64,000 bases of DNA from Posidonia oceanica (GCA_037176725.1 JAZBRS010000035.1:42666001-42730000); one strand, 5' to 3'; numbered from the stretch's first letter, positions 33,701 to 46,080 are shown. Notes: generated by a model not told the origin, from the sequence alone. A program made the numbers and translations.

Positions 33701-36296
33701 CCCTTCCTCCGTCGTTCCAAACCTTGCGCTGGCGAGCTCCGACCTCTCTCCCTGTAGCAAATAAACCAACTATTGGCCTTTCTTTTCATTTTTTCTTTAG
33801 CTTAGTATATTTACACCTGCATTGCATTGCTGTCTTGTTAGTTTTTTAATTTTGCACTTAGGTCCTGCTCGGTTTAAGATTTATTTAAATCTGAATTAAA
33901 ATCATATGGAATTGCATTTACTATCTATAGTTTTGCTTATTTACGCATCAATCTAGCTGTAGTTCAACTTCTTTAATTTTCTTTTAATTTAAGTCCTGCA
34001 ACTTAGTTTTCATTACCTTTTAGTCCTCTGTTGTTACAATTTTTAAGTTTTCCTTTAGTCCGAGCCCATTTACTTGCTTTATTTGCATATCAATCCAATC
34101 CTAGTTCAACATAGTTTGCTGTTCTTTACTTTCTGATCCAATAGCTTTTTATTTTTGCAATTAGGTCCTTTGATTGTTAAATGCCATCTAAATGCCTGCT
34201 GTTATCTTATTAAATTGCTGTTAAGCCCTGTTCTTTATTTTATTTGCCATTTAGTCCTCTGATCTGTTAATCAATGCATTTATTTTCCATTTTTTCTTAC
34301 TGCATTGCATTTTTCCCCTTCGGTTTTTGATTTTTGCATATAGGTCCTTCATATTCATGCACAGCATCTGTTTTCGCTATTTTTGCTTATAAAATTGCAT
34401 TTTAGACCCTGCATAATTAAAAATCACACATAGGTCCACTATAAATGCACAAACCCTTCAAAAATCACATTTTTGCTTATAAAAATTGCATTTCAACCCC
34501 TGCATGTTTCAAAATTGCATGTTAATCCTCCACATGATTTCCAAACTTATTCCAATGCATTTTTACCTTATTAAATTGCATTTTAAACCCTGCATTTTGC
34601 AAAATTGCACTCAGACCCTCCAGTTTTCAAAATCTTTGCATATATATCCCTAATTTTTCAAAATCTTTGCATTTAGGCCCCCAAATTTTCAAAACTTGCA
34701 TATAGGTTCCTAAGTTTTCTGAAAAGTCATTCTTAGGTCCTTTTTTGCATACATTGCATCCATGCACCCATGCATCTTTGCATTTGCCATTTCTGCACAC
34801 ACATAAGCACACTTAGCTCCCATTTACATGGGAGGACCAGTTTTGCACACCCCTAGGACCTCCTTTACACTTAGATCCATTCTTCTCCCCTGTTCTGGCC
34901 CCTCTGCCTTGAAGCCAACGTATCTTTTGATCTGGCCGCCGGATCTTCTCAACCAAGCTACCTAGACGACCCCGGTGAAGTGCTCTTCCACATGGATCAA
35001 ACATTTCTCAGATCAGGCTTCAGATTTCCCACGTAAGTCCTTCTGAATCCCTGCACGGCATTCATTTGCACCTCATTTGCATTGCAAGCATTGTTTTTGC
35101 TTTCTGATTTCTCGAGCATGTAGATTAGGACTCCCTCTTCCTATCTATCAACTCTATTCCCCTTTTCGCGTACTCTTGGTATCTTTGGGTTGTGTTTCCC
35201 CTAGATTCGCTACTAATTGTAACTTTCTTCCCCTTTTTCCACGATCTGATCGCACTGCGAGCTTTGGGCATTGTGCGAGACACATCGTGGGACGGTTTAG
35301 TGGGAAATAGTCACAGAATAGTGGTGATCCCTCCATTTTCTTTCTTTCCCCTTTGCAGGTCCTCACACCTGCATTGCGTGATCCTTAAGTGGTGTTCATC
35401 TTCACACTTACATCGCTTGCCTCTTTGCTTGTTTGATTCCTCCCATTTGCCTGTTTTCGCATCATTTTGCGTGCCCATATCTGTTTTTGCTCGTTTTCGC
35501 ACCGTTTTGCGTGCATGCTTTGTTTCTTGCACCGTTTTGCGTGCGTGCTTTGTTTCTTGCACCGTTCTGCGTGCTTGCCTTTTTTTTGCACCGTTTCACG
35601 TGTCGCTTCTGTTTCTCACATCGTTTCGCGTGTTTTATGCTGTTTTCTCTTGCATGTCGCCTGCATTGCTTGGTTTTAACGCTGTTTTGCTTTTTCGCCT
35701 GCATTTGCATATTAGGCAGTGATGCTTATTGCTTGGAGTTCCCACGAATCAGGTTTCGCCCGGTTCGGAACACAGACAGCGTTACTGAGTGCTTAGATAG
35801 CACGTTTAATTCCTTGTATTGCATTCCATCACTTAGAGCACTCCTTTGAGCATTCATTTAGGCATTCATTGGCACTTAGGCATTCAAACCTGCATTTCCC
35901 TGCGTATACGAGCGTAAGCCTTGAAAGACCGATTCTCGGGCGTGTTGGGGGTGCCTAACACCTTCCCCACACGTAACAGGAGTCCTTGCCCAGTCTTTTG
36001 GCCCGTAATGACCATATTGCCCTTATCCTAGGCATGAGTCATCTCATTTGCATTCATTTGCATTTGTTTTCCTTTGCATTGCTCTGCATTGCATCCTTTG
36101 CTTGGTTTTGCATGTTAATCCACGCATTTCCCCTGGTTTTCCTTGTCTCCCGATAATAGACACAGTGGTGACTCTGAATTGTCTTATCTTCTTCTTTTCT
36201 TATATTTTCTCCACTATTTTAAGTGTTTTCGAGTTGAGCCTTCCTCCTCGGACATAGCCGCTAATAGTGAATCTGATTCCGATTGGGATTACTACA
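30741..36296 (+). repeat. 5' LTR of element A (5556 bp)
   Basis: It starts TGTTGACACCCCAG and ends GGGATTACTACA. Order: C/A-rich U3 start; pyrimidine tracts at 31300-31570; a strongly A-rich stretch (31575-32350); an AT-then-pyrimidine segment (32370-32660) where transcription could start; a GC-rich block (32660-33740); a T-rich stretch with TTGCATNTAGGTCC phrases (33830-34760); CACCGTTTTGCGTGC repeats (35450-35650); and the conserved GTAACAGGAGTCCTTGCC block (about 35972). It differs from the 3' LTR by scattered substitutions and a short indel near 30940/57360, so the insertion is fairly recent. Confidence 0.92.
33457..33469 (+). promoter_or_regulatory. Possible splice donor in the 5' LTR of element A
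   Basis: GAAAAG|GTAAAAAG with the cut at 33462/33463. It lies near the end of the GC-rich block and is followed by T-rich, intron-like sequence. The 3' LTR (59896) and solo LTR (43119) have the same GAAAAG|GT. The partner acceptor would be at 37428. Confidence 0.45.
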
Positions 36297-36297
36297 G

Positions 36298-36315
36298 TGG
36301 CGACTCCGCTGGGGA
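36298..36315 (+). other. Primer-binding site (tRNA-Arg type) of element A
   Basis: TGGCGACTCCGCTGGGGA, one base after the LTR end, is complementary to the 3' end of a plant tRNA-Arg as described for Ogre elements. Related sequences lie 132 bp upstream inside the LTR (36166) and about 130 bp downstream (36428). Confidence 0.88.
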
Positions 36316-37608
36316 TAGACAGACTCCGGCTTTTGTTTCTGGCTTTTTGCTAGCCGCTTTCGCAGTTTTGCTTGCCTCTTTGCCTATTTTGGTTGCTCTT
36401 CTGTGCAAACTCCTAGCAAGTCGCCTCGTGGTTACTCTGCTTAGGTTTTGCACCTCCTCTACCTTGGTTTTTGCTCTGTCTTGCTCTGCACTATCTAATC
36501 TGCTTGTTTACTTACTTATTTCCTTGCTTCTGCTCTTATTTGCTTTACAGCTTAACTATCTTTACCTTCTTTATCTTGCTTCCTTATTATTGCTTTATTT
36601 CCTGCACAATGCATGTCTACATACTTGTTTGGCAACAATACATGCTTTTTGAATGATGAATGCTTCTTTTACACATTCGCTATGTCACTACACACGCACA
36701 TGCCCTGTATATATGCCTTTTGACGTGATGAATGCTTTCCCTTCACTATCATGCTCACAAACACTTGCACATGCCATGCACTTGCCTTTTGAAGAGATGT
36801 ATGTTGTTTGCCTGCCATATTTGGTTGGTTTTCTTCCCTTTTGCACATGCCATGCCTAGGATAGTAGAGACTGTTTGCTTTCCCTGTGGCTAATTAAAAA
36901 TAGCAAGTAAAAAGAACTTCTAGGAGCAACTAGAGACTTCAAACAACCCTGCACCCCCTTGGGTTAATAAAATGCGCAAGATAAAAGACTTTAATCATTT
37001 GCATAAGCATCATATAGGGCATGCATCTTCTCATCTGAGTCCACCTATTAGTCTGCGAAGGATGGTCCTAGCCTCTTGCCCCGATGCTTTGGCATGGCGT
37101 GAGTTGGTCGGTCTGTCCTCCCTTGTCAGGGGTCATGCCGGTGTTAGTAGAGGGTACTACCCACGCTTAGGCGGGGTTGAGGCCACCAACGCACCACCCT
37201 GTTATTACCTGAGCTCTGGGCCAGGAGTTAGGCAGGGAACCTACTTTTCTGACCTGAGTCGGTGACCCGTACACTTGTGGGTATCCGGAGTAGATTACCT
37301 GCTAGGAAACACTAGATTGGTGAGAGAGGGCATGCTAGAAAGCATACATATCATTCATGCCACCGCTTAATGCATTCGCACTTCATTTTTTCTGCTACTA
37401 ATCCCAGTTTCTGTTGTGTCCCTCGCAGAGTTCAGTGAGCGAGTTCCCTAGCTAGGGCTCAAGTTCCTCCTCTTACTGATACCTCTACTGTGACATCTGT
37501 GCTTGACCATCTCCTTTTGAGCTATTCGCCTTTGCGATCATGGCTCCTCCTAGAGCTCGTCCGCTTTCCCCTCGTCGCAACCCTATTTAGACTCGTTCTC
37601 GGTCAGCA
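36316..37608 (+). other. Leader between primer site and gag, element A
   Basis: It is noncoding and T-rich at first. The stretch 37020-37240 is conserved with 25925-26150 of element B, including GGTCTGTCC and GAGGCCACCAACGCA. Just before gag there is CTACTAATC (37396-37404), a good plant branch-point match, followed by a CTCGCAG ending at 37428. Confidence 0.7.
37394..37428 (+). promoter_or_regulatory. Possible branch point and 3' splice site upstream of gag, element A
   Basis: CTACTAATC lies about 28 nt before CCTCGCAG, with pyrimidine-rich sequence between. The gag ATG follows 181 bp later. Not proven by transcript data. Confidence 0.45.
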
Positions 37609-40266
37609 ATGGCCCAGCACACCATTGAACCCCTGCTTACCCTTGCCTCGGAGGCAATTACCGCTTCGGTCCCTCCGACTCCTGCTTCCAATCCTTTTGT
37701 GCCCCTTGTGACACCAGGGTTTCCCCTTCTGTCGGCTAGGGCACCCCAGTATGTCGTGGGGCATTGGCAGACGTTCGCTCCTCTGGATCTGGTCGCCGAG
37801 TCTATCTTGATGACCACCACTTGCATCCTGGAGGCGCCTCTGACCCCACCTTCCCAGGGATTCGTCACTTTTGACACCCCTTCTGCTGCTGCGGCGACTC
37901 TTACCGTAAGACTTCAACCCTCTGGACAGTCTGTACCTCTTGGCTCTAGCCCCCCGCTGGTGCTGCACTTTAGCGTTCCCACTGACGGGACACCTGAAGA
38001 GTAGTACCAGCATCTGATGGAAACTACCCAACGGCTGCAGGGCATGGCTCTATCAGTTCGCCCTTCCTTTGTTCTTGTTGACCCTAAGATTCCTGTGTGG
38101 CCTGCTCCCGCATATCATGCATTTCATTCTGCACTCCCGCCTCGACCATCGTCTCAACTACTCACGGTTCTGACGGTGGGGGCACATGTCCCGCCTCTTG
38201 CATTTGCACAACACCACACACAGCATGCACCTCCGCCACCTGGTGGCCAGCCCTTCGGATTGGTTGGAGCACAGTAACCCGCAGGCCCGCCGCCCGGCAC
38301 TGCACCGGTGCGGCTGCTGCTGCTCCAGCATTCTGCACCCACTGCACAGCATATCATCTATCCGCCTCCCTTGCATCAGGTTTAGAACTCAGCATGCATT
38401 CCCCCTTACACTCCACCACAGCACGGGTACGCCAGCTATCATGTTGCATCACCAGGCGATGTGATGGTGGATCTAGAGGAGCACCTTGGTGCGACCCATT
38501 CAGCGTACGTGGTCCCTGCCCCCGCTGCCCTGTCACCTCCGGTAGCTAATCCAGACCCCATCAATAACTGGATGGATGTTTTGGAGAAAGCACTACGTCT
38601 AGTGCAGGGCACGGACCACTAGACCTACCAATTCCGGGACCTCTGCTATTTCCCAAAGGCGGTACTCCCTCCAAAGTTCAAGATCCTGGACTTTGAGAAG
38701 TATGATGGTAGGGCTACCCTATAGCCCATCTAAAGGCATATTGCGGTGATCTCGCTCAGCTTCAGGCTAACGAGAGGTTGCTGATCCACCTGTTCCAAAA
38801 GAGTCTGTCCGGTCTAGCTCTCAAGTGGTTCACGTCACTTGACATGTCTGCGATCAAGACTTGGAATGACCTAAGCCAGGCGTTCCTAGAGCAATATTCC
38901 TTTAACCTCGACCTGGTCCCAAAGCGCGCGGACCTGGTCGCAACCAAGCAAAATCCGGGTGAGCCGTTCGGGGAGTACGTTGGCCGCTGGCGCGCCCTTG
39001 CCTCACAGGTTCGAGATAGGCCCTCTAACATGGAGTCTATCGAGATCGTCATCAAAGGGGCGCAGCCATCAACCGGAGCTCTGCTTAGCATCCAACCCAT
39101 CACTACCTTCACTGCATTGATCTAAGCTGGCACTTGTGTAGAGAGTTCATTGCAGAGTGGCAACTTCCTTGCACTCTCTGTGCTTGCCAAGCAGGCCTCC
39201 GCCAGCAGTAGCAGTAGCGACAGTAGCATCATCAACAACAACAGCGACAGCAACAACAACCGCCCCAAGAGGAAGGATCTACTGAAACCCACTATTGCAT
39301 ACGTCGACTCTCCTACTCTGCCTGTTCACCTGGCGTCTCGGCCTGCTTCCCCTCAGATCTTTTACGCACCTACACCTAGGGCACACCCCACACCACAGAT
39401 CACTACCACCGCTCGACTGGTCTATCCTGCCGTACCGGTTCAGCAAGGACAATTCCAAAGGCAGAGATGGCCTCCCATTGAGAAGCGGAAGTTCGCCCCA
39501 CTGGTGGAACCGCTGAATGCCATCCTTCCGAATGTTGCGTCGCTCCTGAAGTTTTTGGAGGTTCGCCTGCCACCAAACCCACTACCACATTGGTTTAAGG
39601 CGAACCTTTTCTGCAATTTCCACCGAAGCGTCGGGCATTCGACGGATAATTGCTACACTCTCCGGAATGCTGTCCAGGACTTGATCGAATCGGGAACGAT
39701 TGTGATCGACACGCACGAGGCGTCCACCTCCACACCATCTCATGCATCTGCATCAGCATCTGTCCCAACTAATATTGTCCACCAGCCCCTGCTGGAGCAC
39801 TCCTATCCGGGAGGCGCAGGGACCTTGGGAATCCATTCTCTTTTCCCTTCCAGGTCTCCCACGTCCATGGTAGATCCTTCTGAGCTTATCCATGATGTTT
39901 CTACTCCCTTTCCAGTCTCCCTCTATCTTGCAGCTGTCACCGGCTTCGAGTCGAGCGTTCATATGATCCGACCGTGCACCACGCTGGAGTATTCTTCTGC
40001 ACCAGCCACCATGCTTCCTCGGGCTCAAGCCCCAGTACACCTGCTAGGTAACCCGCAGCCAGTATCCCCAGTGCATCTCCTAGCCAGACCTCAGCTAGGA
40101 TCTCCTGTACATTTGCTAGCAAGACATCAACCTCCACCCTCTTTGCCTTCCCAGCAATCCCCTTGTCCTTACACTCCTCAACAAGTAGGCACTCCTGTAG
40201 CCCCTCTCGTGCTCGCTGCATGCGCTCCCGTGGTTATCAACCTAACCCGGGATACCCATCGCATAC
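37609..40266 (+). pseudogene. gag: gag of element A, broken; interrupted by a solo LTR
   Basis: It begins MAQ at 37609. One frame runs to about 38710 with stops at 38002, 38275, 38383, 38620. Element B has a Gln codon at the 38383 and 38620 positions and Trp at 38002. A one-base deletion near 38712 shifts the frame. The gag core follows (HLFQKSLSGLALKWFTSLD, PFGEYVGRWRAL), then a stop near 39123 and an open C-terminal region with Ser/Asn runs, the zinc-knuckle variant CNFHRSVGHSTDNC (39612-39653), and Pro-rich repeats (VHLLARPQ). Frames around the solo LTR junction are offset by one base, so at least one further small indel is present. Confidence 0.88.
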
Positions 40267-43200
40267 TGTTGACACCCCATCTTGGCAGGCCCGGACCCTT
40301 GGAGCCCTCTTGGTGATTGCTGGATCAAACCCCGACCAAACCCTAACCCTAATCCTCCTCTCTACCTTTCAAAATCAGCCTGTTTTGACCTAAACCTTTA
40401 CCCCCCTTCCCAACCTCAAAACCTAACCAAAATCCATAGGAAAACCCACCACTATCCACTCAACAAACCTACCCAAAAACCTAGAAATTTCCAAACCTGA
40501 CCCATTCCCAAAAACCCTAGAAAACCTAGGTGAAACTACCTTTTTTCTACACCTTGAAACCCCTCCAAAACCCCCTTAAAATCAAACCAAAACTTTAGAA
40601 CCAACACTTCAAATCCTAGACTACCCACTCACCAATTCTCACCCCATTCCAAGACCATTAAGACCCTCTTTCGCCCAAATTATCCTTTTCTCTCTCCGGG
40701 ATTATCATTTTCTCTCTCCTCTCTCTCTCCTGATTATCATCTCTCTTTCCATCCCTTTCTTATCCTTTTTCTGGTCTGGCTGTGGGCCCCCTCTGTGCTT
40801 CTATCCTTCCTCTATCTTATCCCTATTTTTACTTCATTTTTAATATTTTTTCTGAATTTTAAAAAATCGTTTTCTTCCAACCTATCTCTTTTCCTTTTAT
40901 TTCCCTCTTTTTCCATTTCTTTACTCCTTCTCTTTTACTTTTCCCTCTCTTGCAAAAATCCACAAAAACCCATAAAAATCTGCAAAACCTCAAAACATAG
41001 AACAAACAAATCAGTACCCTAAGAAAAACAATCAAAAAATGTTAAACAAGCAATTAACAACTTAAACTTAACTAAAGCAAGCTAAAAAGAAAACCAAGCA
41101 CGCAAACTAAAAAATGCAAAACAAATCAAAAGAAAACACTGAAAAATCAAGGAAAAAGCTAAAATAAAATCAAAACCCACCAAAGGTAAAAACCCATCAG
41201 AAGAATTAAAAAAAAAACCCAAAAAGAAGAATTAAAAAATCAAATATTAAAACAAGTAATTAAGGAAGGCAAAAGACTTAACCTAGTAAACATAAGAAAA
41301 ACAAGTTAAAAGCTTAATTAAAAAAGAAAAGAAAAACACATCTGAAAGACCTAAAAAACACCCTATCAAACCAGAAAAATCTAACTAAAAACTTCAAGAA
41401 AAATCAACAAAATAAAAATCAAAACATAACTTAAAAGACTTAAGAAGGAAAAACCCTAAGAGGACTACAACTTAAAAACCTAAAACCAACCCTGATTAAT
41501 AGGAAAATAAATCCTAAAAAAAATCCTAATTAATATCCTAAGTGTCCAACAAGGGAAATACAATTTTTAAAACAATTTAAAAAAGGCCTAACAAACATTT
41601 AATCAAGTGAAAACCAATTAAGAACAAAACCAAAGCCCTAAAACCCTAATCAAGCCCAAAACACATTAATCAACTCAAAATAACCATTAAAAATCTTAAT
41701 TAAAATCCTAATCTACAGCACAACTCTTCTAATATTTTTATTTATTTTTAGTTTATTTTTACCTATTTTATTTCCCCATTCTACCCTCTCTTTCTTTCTT
41801 CCTTCTTTCTTTCTTTCTTTCTTTCTTTCCTTACTGGGCTCAATCCGGCCCGTTTCTTCTATTTTTCTTTTTTTTCTTTCTTTTTTCTCGGCCCGCACCA
41901 GTCCGGCCCACGCACTCCGTCTTCCTCCTTCTCCTTCTGCAAACTTCTCCTGCAGTTCTTCCCGCGACAGCCGGCTACCATTCCCTCCTCCCATTTGAAT
42001 TTTAAAGCTCCATCATTTCAGTCTACAGCAGCCCGCCGTCTCCTCCATCTCAGCACCAAATCCGGAGCCGGTCGCCCCGTCCCCTCCGCTGCAGTAATCG
42101 CCGGCTGAGTTTGAATTCCCAGCTCGCGCCCAGCAGCAGCAGCTCCGGATATAAGCCTCCCGCTCCTTCCTTTCAATGAGTAGTGTGCCAGTTGCCAGTG
42201 TCAGTGTGAGCGAGCCAGAGTGAGCAATCCAGAGCAATCAGAGTAAACCCAGAGAGAGACCAAAATCCGGATTTTCCTTCCACCTGTGCGGCCTTCCTTC
42301 TCCTCTGCACTTCTTTCAATTCCAGAGAAAAGAGAGAGGAGAAGAGAGTGTTTGTGAGTCTTCGACATCCCGGAGAGAAGCCCTCATCAGAGCCCAATCC
42401 CCCCACCCAATCCTCCTCTTTTCTTCTCTGAAAAATTCAGCAAACGTCCTTCTTTCTTTTCCAATCCCCCAGCACCACTTCAGACCCCCATCTTTCTCCC
42501 AAATACTCCCCCAAAGTTCACCCAAAACCCAACCATTTCCCAGCATCATTCCCCAGCCATTCCACCACCTAAACCGCTCTGAAACACCATCTGAAGCCAA
42601 CTGCAACCCGACCTAACTCCCTTTGCAATTTCCTCCACTCAAGCCCACCACCTTCTCCCAAATTCTACCTAGAAGTTCACCATACATCCACCTCTCCAGA
42701 GCCCCTAACCTCCGGCCCTAACTCCCACCACAGATCCCAAACAACACAACAAACACCTGCATCAGCCACTGACCAGAAATTCGACCCATCTCCAATTCCA
42801 CTCCACACCTTCTAGAAACCTAAGCCAGTCATCCAAATCCACTCCCCGCACCTCCAGCAACCTCTCGGAGGGCTTCGCTCTACTAGACGAGCAGCAACAA
42901 CTTCTCCCCACCTCCGGCAGTATCCTCTGAACCCAAAAGTGCCGAATCCTCCTCCGAGCTGTAGAGCTCCAGTCCGGACGTCTGGGAAGCTCCGGAGGAT
43001 CATCCTGAATCGACTCCAGCCCTCGCGAGCAGCCGACAGCACCCGCAGCTATCAGACGGACTCCACCGGCGACCTCAGGAACCACTGACGTCGGGGGAAC
43101 GACTCAGGCGCGGGAAAAGGTAGACCTTGCTTCCCTTAGCCTCCTCTTCCTCTTCTTTTGCTTCCCCAGCCTTTAGAATAGGTTTTCCGGTCCTTCTGCT

Positions 43201-46075
43201 CCGTCCTCGACTCGCCGGTCACCTTTCCTTCTCCGGCGCCGGCTGCTGATCCTCCGGACGCTCCGACCAACAGAATGCCGCTCCGGCAGTCTCCGAAGCT
43301 CCGCACGAATGCCAGCATCAAGCTCCGCCCTCCCGCGCCTCCTCAGCCTCCCCTGTCGGCGGCCACGAGTACTGCCGGCGTTCTGCTACAGTACTCGTTG
43401 CCGTCGACCAGTTACTGTGCGTTTATTTTGTTCTAGCTAAGGTTTTTAGGTAAATATTGCATATTTGGTTTAAGTTTCTGTCATTTTACATTCCAGTCCT
43501 TATTTCATTTAATCTGCTGTATTTTTGAATCAAAATCATACTAAATTGCATGATCTGTTTATGGTTTTCATTATTTGCAATTTGGTCCATTTACTGTGCT
43601 GTGCTGTTATAATATTTTGCATTTTAGCCCCTCTGTTTTCGTTTTTTTGCATATAAGTCCTGCACCAAATCAGTTCATTTATTTGCATATATTTTACCAT
43701 ACTGCATTGCATTCTAAGTCCCTGCATGTTTCTGATTTTGCATGTAGGTCCATGCACTGTAGGAACTTAGCTTTTATTTTTAATTTTTGCATACTGCATT
43801 GCATATTTTGCCTTCTGCTTTTGCATATTTGCATTTAGGTCCATTTTAAATGGACAGTAACTCTTGCATGCATTTTTAGCTTATTACATTGCATTTTTGA
43901 CCCTGTTCTTTTTAAAAATTACACTGCAGTCCTGTCCCTTATTTTTCAGAGCATGTTTTCCATACTAAATTGCATTTTTAGCCCCTACATGATTTCAAAA
44001 TCACACATAGGTCCTTGCATCTCTTAAAAAATCATGTGAAAAGACCATTTTGCCCCTAGGTTGCATTCTAGCTCCTCTGCCTACCAAATTGCATATAGAC
44101 CTTCCACTAGTATTCCCAGACTCCCCAGAACCTTGTTTTCTGGAAAATTTGCATTTTAGACCCCAGTTTTCTTAAAATTGCTTTCTGATCCCTTTCTGGT
44201 TTCAAAACCTCTTTTAATGCATACCCTCTTTTCAAAACAACTTTCTGAGCCTAGTTTTTTGCCAAATAGACCTCTGTCTTCCCCTGTTTTCAAAATCCTT
44301 TCCCATGGAACCCTGTTTTCTGGGAAATTTGCATTTTTAGCCCCTTTTCTTTTTCAAAATGCCTTCTGAACTCCTGGCTTTTCCCAGTTTTTTATCATTG
44401 CTTTTTCTTGCTTTTGCATGCATCCTGCACTCATCTAGTCTTGCATTTTAGCATCTTCTTGCACACACCAAGCACTTTTAGCTCCCTTTCACTTGGGAGG
44501 ACCTTTTGCACATCCCTAGGACCTCCTGAACACCTAGATCTGTTCTTCTCCCCTGTTCTGGCCCTTCAGCCTTGAAACCGCGATATCTTCCAATCCGGCC
44601 GTTGGATCTTCTCAAGTAAGCTGCCCAGGCGACCGCAGCAAAGCGTTCTTCAGCATGGACCAGACAGATTTCAGATCAGGCTCCCGGATTTCCAGGTATG
44701 TCCTCTTGAACTCCTACATTGCATTCATTTGCATACCATTTGCACAGTTTTCCTTGTTTTCGCTTTCTGTCTCTTTGAGCATGTAGAATAGGGCCTCCCC
44801 TTTCTGCTTGTATCTTCCAATCCCCGTTTCGCGTACCCCTGAGTGTTTTGTGTTGAGTTTTCCTTGGATCTATCACTTAATGTGGCGTTCTTCTCCCTTT
44901 TCCACGATCCAATCGCATCGCGAGCTTTGGGCAGCATGCGAGACGCACCGTGGAACGGTTTAGTGGGAAACAGTCGCTAAGAGGTGGTAATCCTTCCATT
45001 TGCACACTCTCCCCTCTGTAGGTCTTCACACCTACTCCGAGTGGTCCTAAACGACGTCTGTTCTTACACACACGTTGTTTTGCCCCCCCTTTGGCCTCTT
45101 TTGATCTTTTCTGCATTCTTGCATTTCGCATGGCTTTTCTGAGGTTTTTGCTTCGCTGTTTTGGCACCGTTTCGCGTGCCCGCTCTCGCTTTTGCACCGT
45201 TTCGCGTGCCCTTCTGTTTTCTTGCCTTGTTTTGTGCGCTGCCTCGTTTTGCCGCTTGTTTTGCGTGCCGGTTTCGTTCTTTTGCACCGTTTCGCGTGCC
45301 CTTCTGTTTTCTTGTCTCGTTTTGCGTGCTACCTCGCTTTCTCGCTCGTTTTGCGCACTGGTTTTGTTCTTTTGCTCCGTTCTGCGTGCCTTGCTCTTTT
45401 CTCGTCTAGTTTTGCGTGTTTTACGCCGTTTTCCCTTGCATGCCGATTGCATTGCATGGTTTCCTCGCTGTTTCGCTTTTTCGCCTGCATTTGCATATAG
45501 GGCTGTGATGCTTACTGTCTGGAGTTCTCACGAGCTAGGTTTCGCCTAATTCGGAACACAGACAGCGTAGTTGAGCACTTAGAGAGCATGTTTACTTCCT
45601 TGCTTTGTTTCTTCCCACTTAGAGCACACCTTGAGCATTCATTCAGGCATTTATAGGCACATAGGCATTCAATCCTACATTTTTCTGCGTATGCAAGCGT
45701 AAGCCTAGAAAGACCGATTTTCGGGCGTGTCGGGGGTGCCTAACACCTTCCCCGCGTGTAACAGGAGTCCTTACCCTGTCTTTTGGCCCGCAATGACCGT
45801 ACTGCCCTTATCCTAGGCTAGAGTCATCTCATTTGCATTTGTTTGCATTTGTTTTCCTTTGCATTGCTTTGCTTTGCATTTCTTGCTCGGTTTTGCATGT
45901 TAATTCACGCATTTCCCCGATTTTCCTTGTCTCCCATTAATAGACATGGTGGCGACTCTGATTTGTCTTATCTTTCCTTTTTCTCCTCGATTTCAAGTGT
46001 TTTCGAGTTGAGCCTCTTCCTCGGATCTCAATCGCCGCTGAATATAGCGAGCCTAATTCTGATCGGGATCGCTAC
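40267..46075 (+). mobile_element. Solo LTR of a Tat/Ogre-like element (5809 bp) with perfect CATAC duplication
   Basis: It starts TGTTGACACCCCATCTTGGC, ends GATCGCTACA, and is flanked by CATAC at 40262-40266 and 46076-46080. Its internal plan matches the element A and B LTRs: A-rich stretch (40960-41700), pyrimidine tract (41770-41900), GC-rich block (42000-43430) with GAAAAG|GT at 43119, T-rich stretch (43440-44420), CACCGTTTCGCGTGCC repeats (45165-45425), GTAACAGGAGTCCTTACC block (about 45759), and primer-site-like TGGCGACTCT at 45950. It arose by recombination between the two LTRs of a full element after insertion into element A. Open frames inside are not genes. Confidence 0.95.
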
Positions 46076-46080
46076 ACATA

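Noticed and set aside
32403..33850. Arg/Pro-rich and Ser-rich open frames in the GC-rich LTR block (also 20543-21640, 42013-43380, 58841-60190)
   Set aside because: Frames are open on both strands, differ between LTR copies, and fit compositional bias or a noncoding 5' exon.
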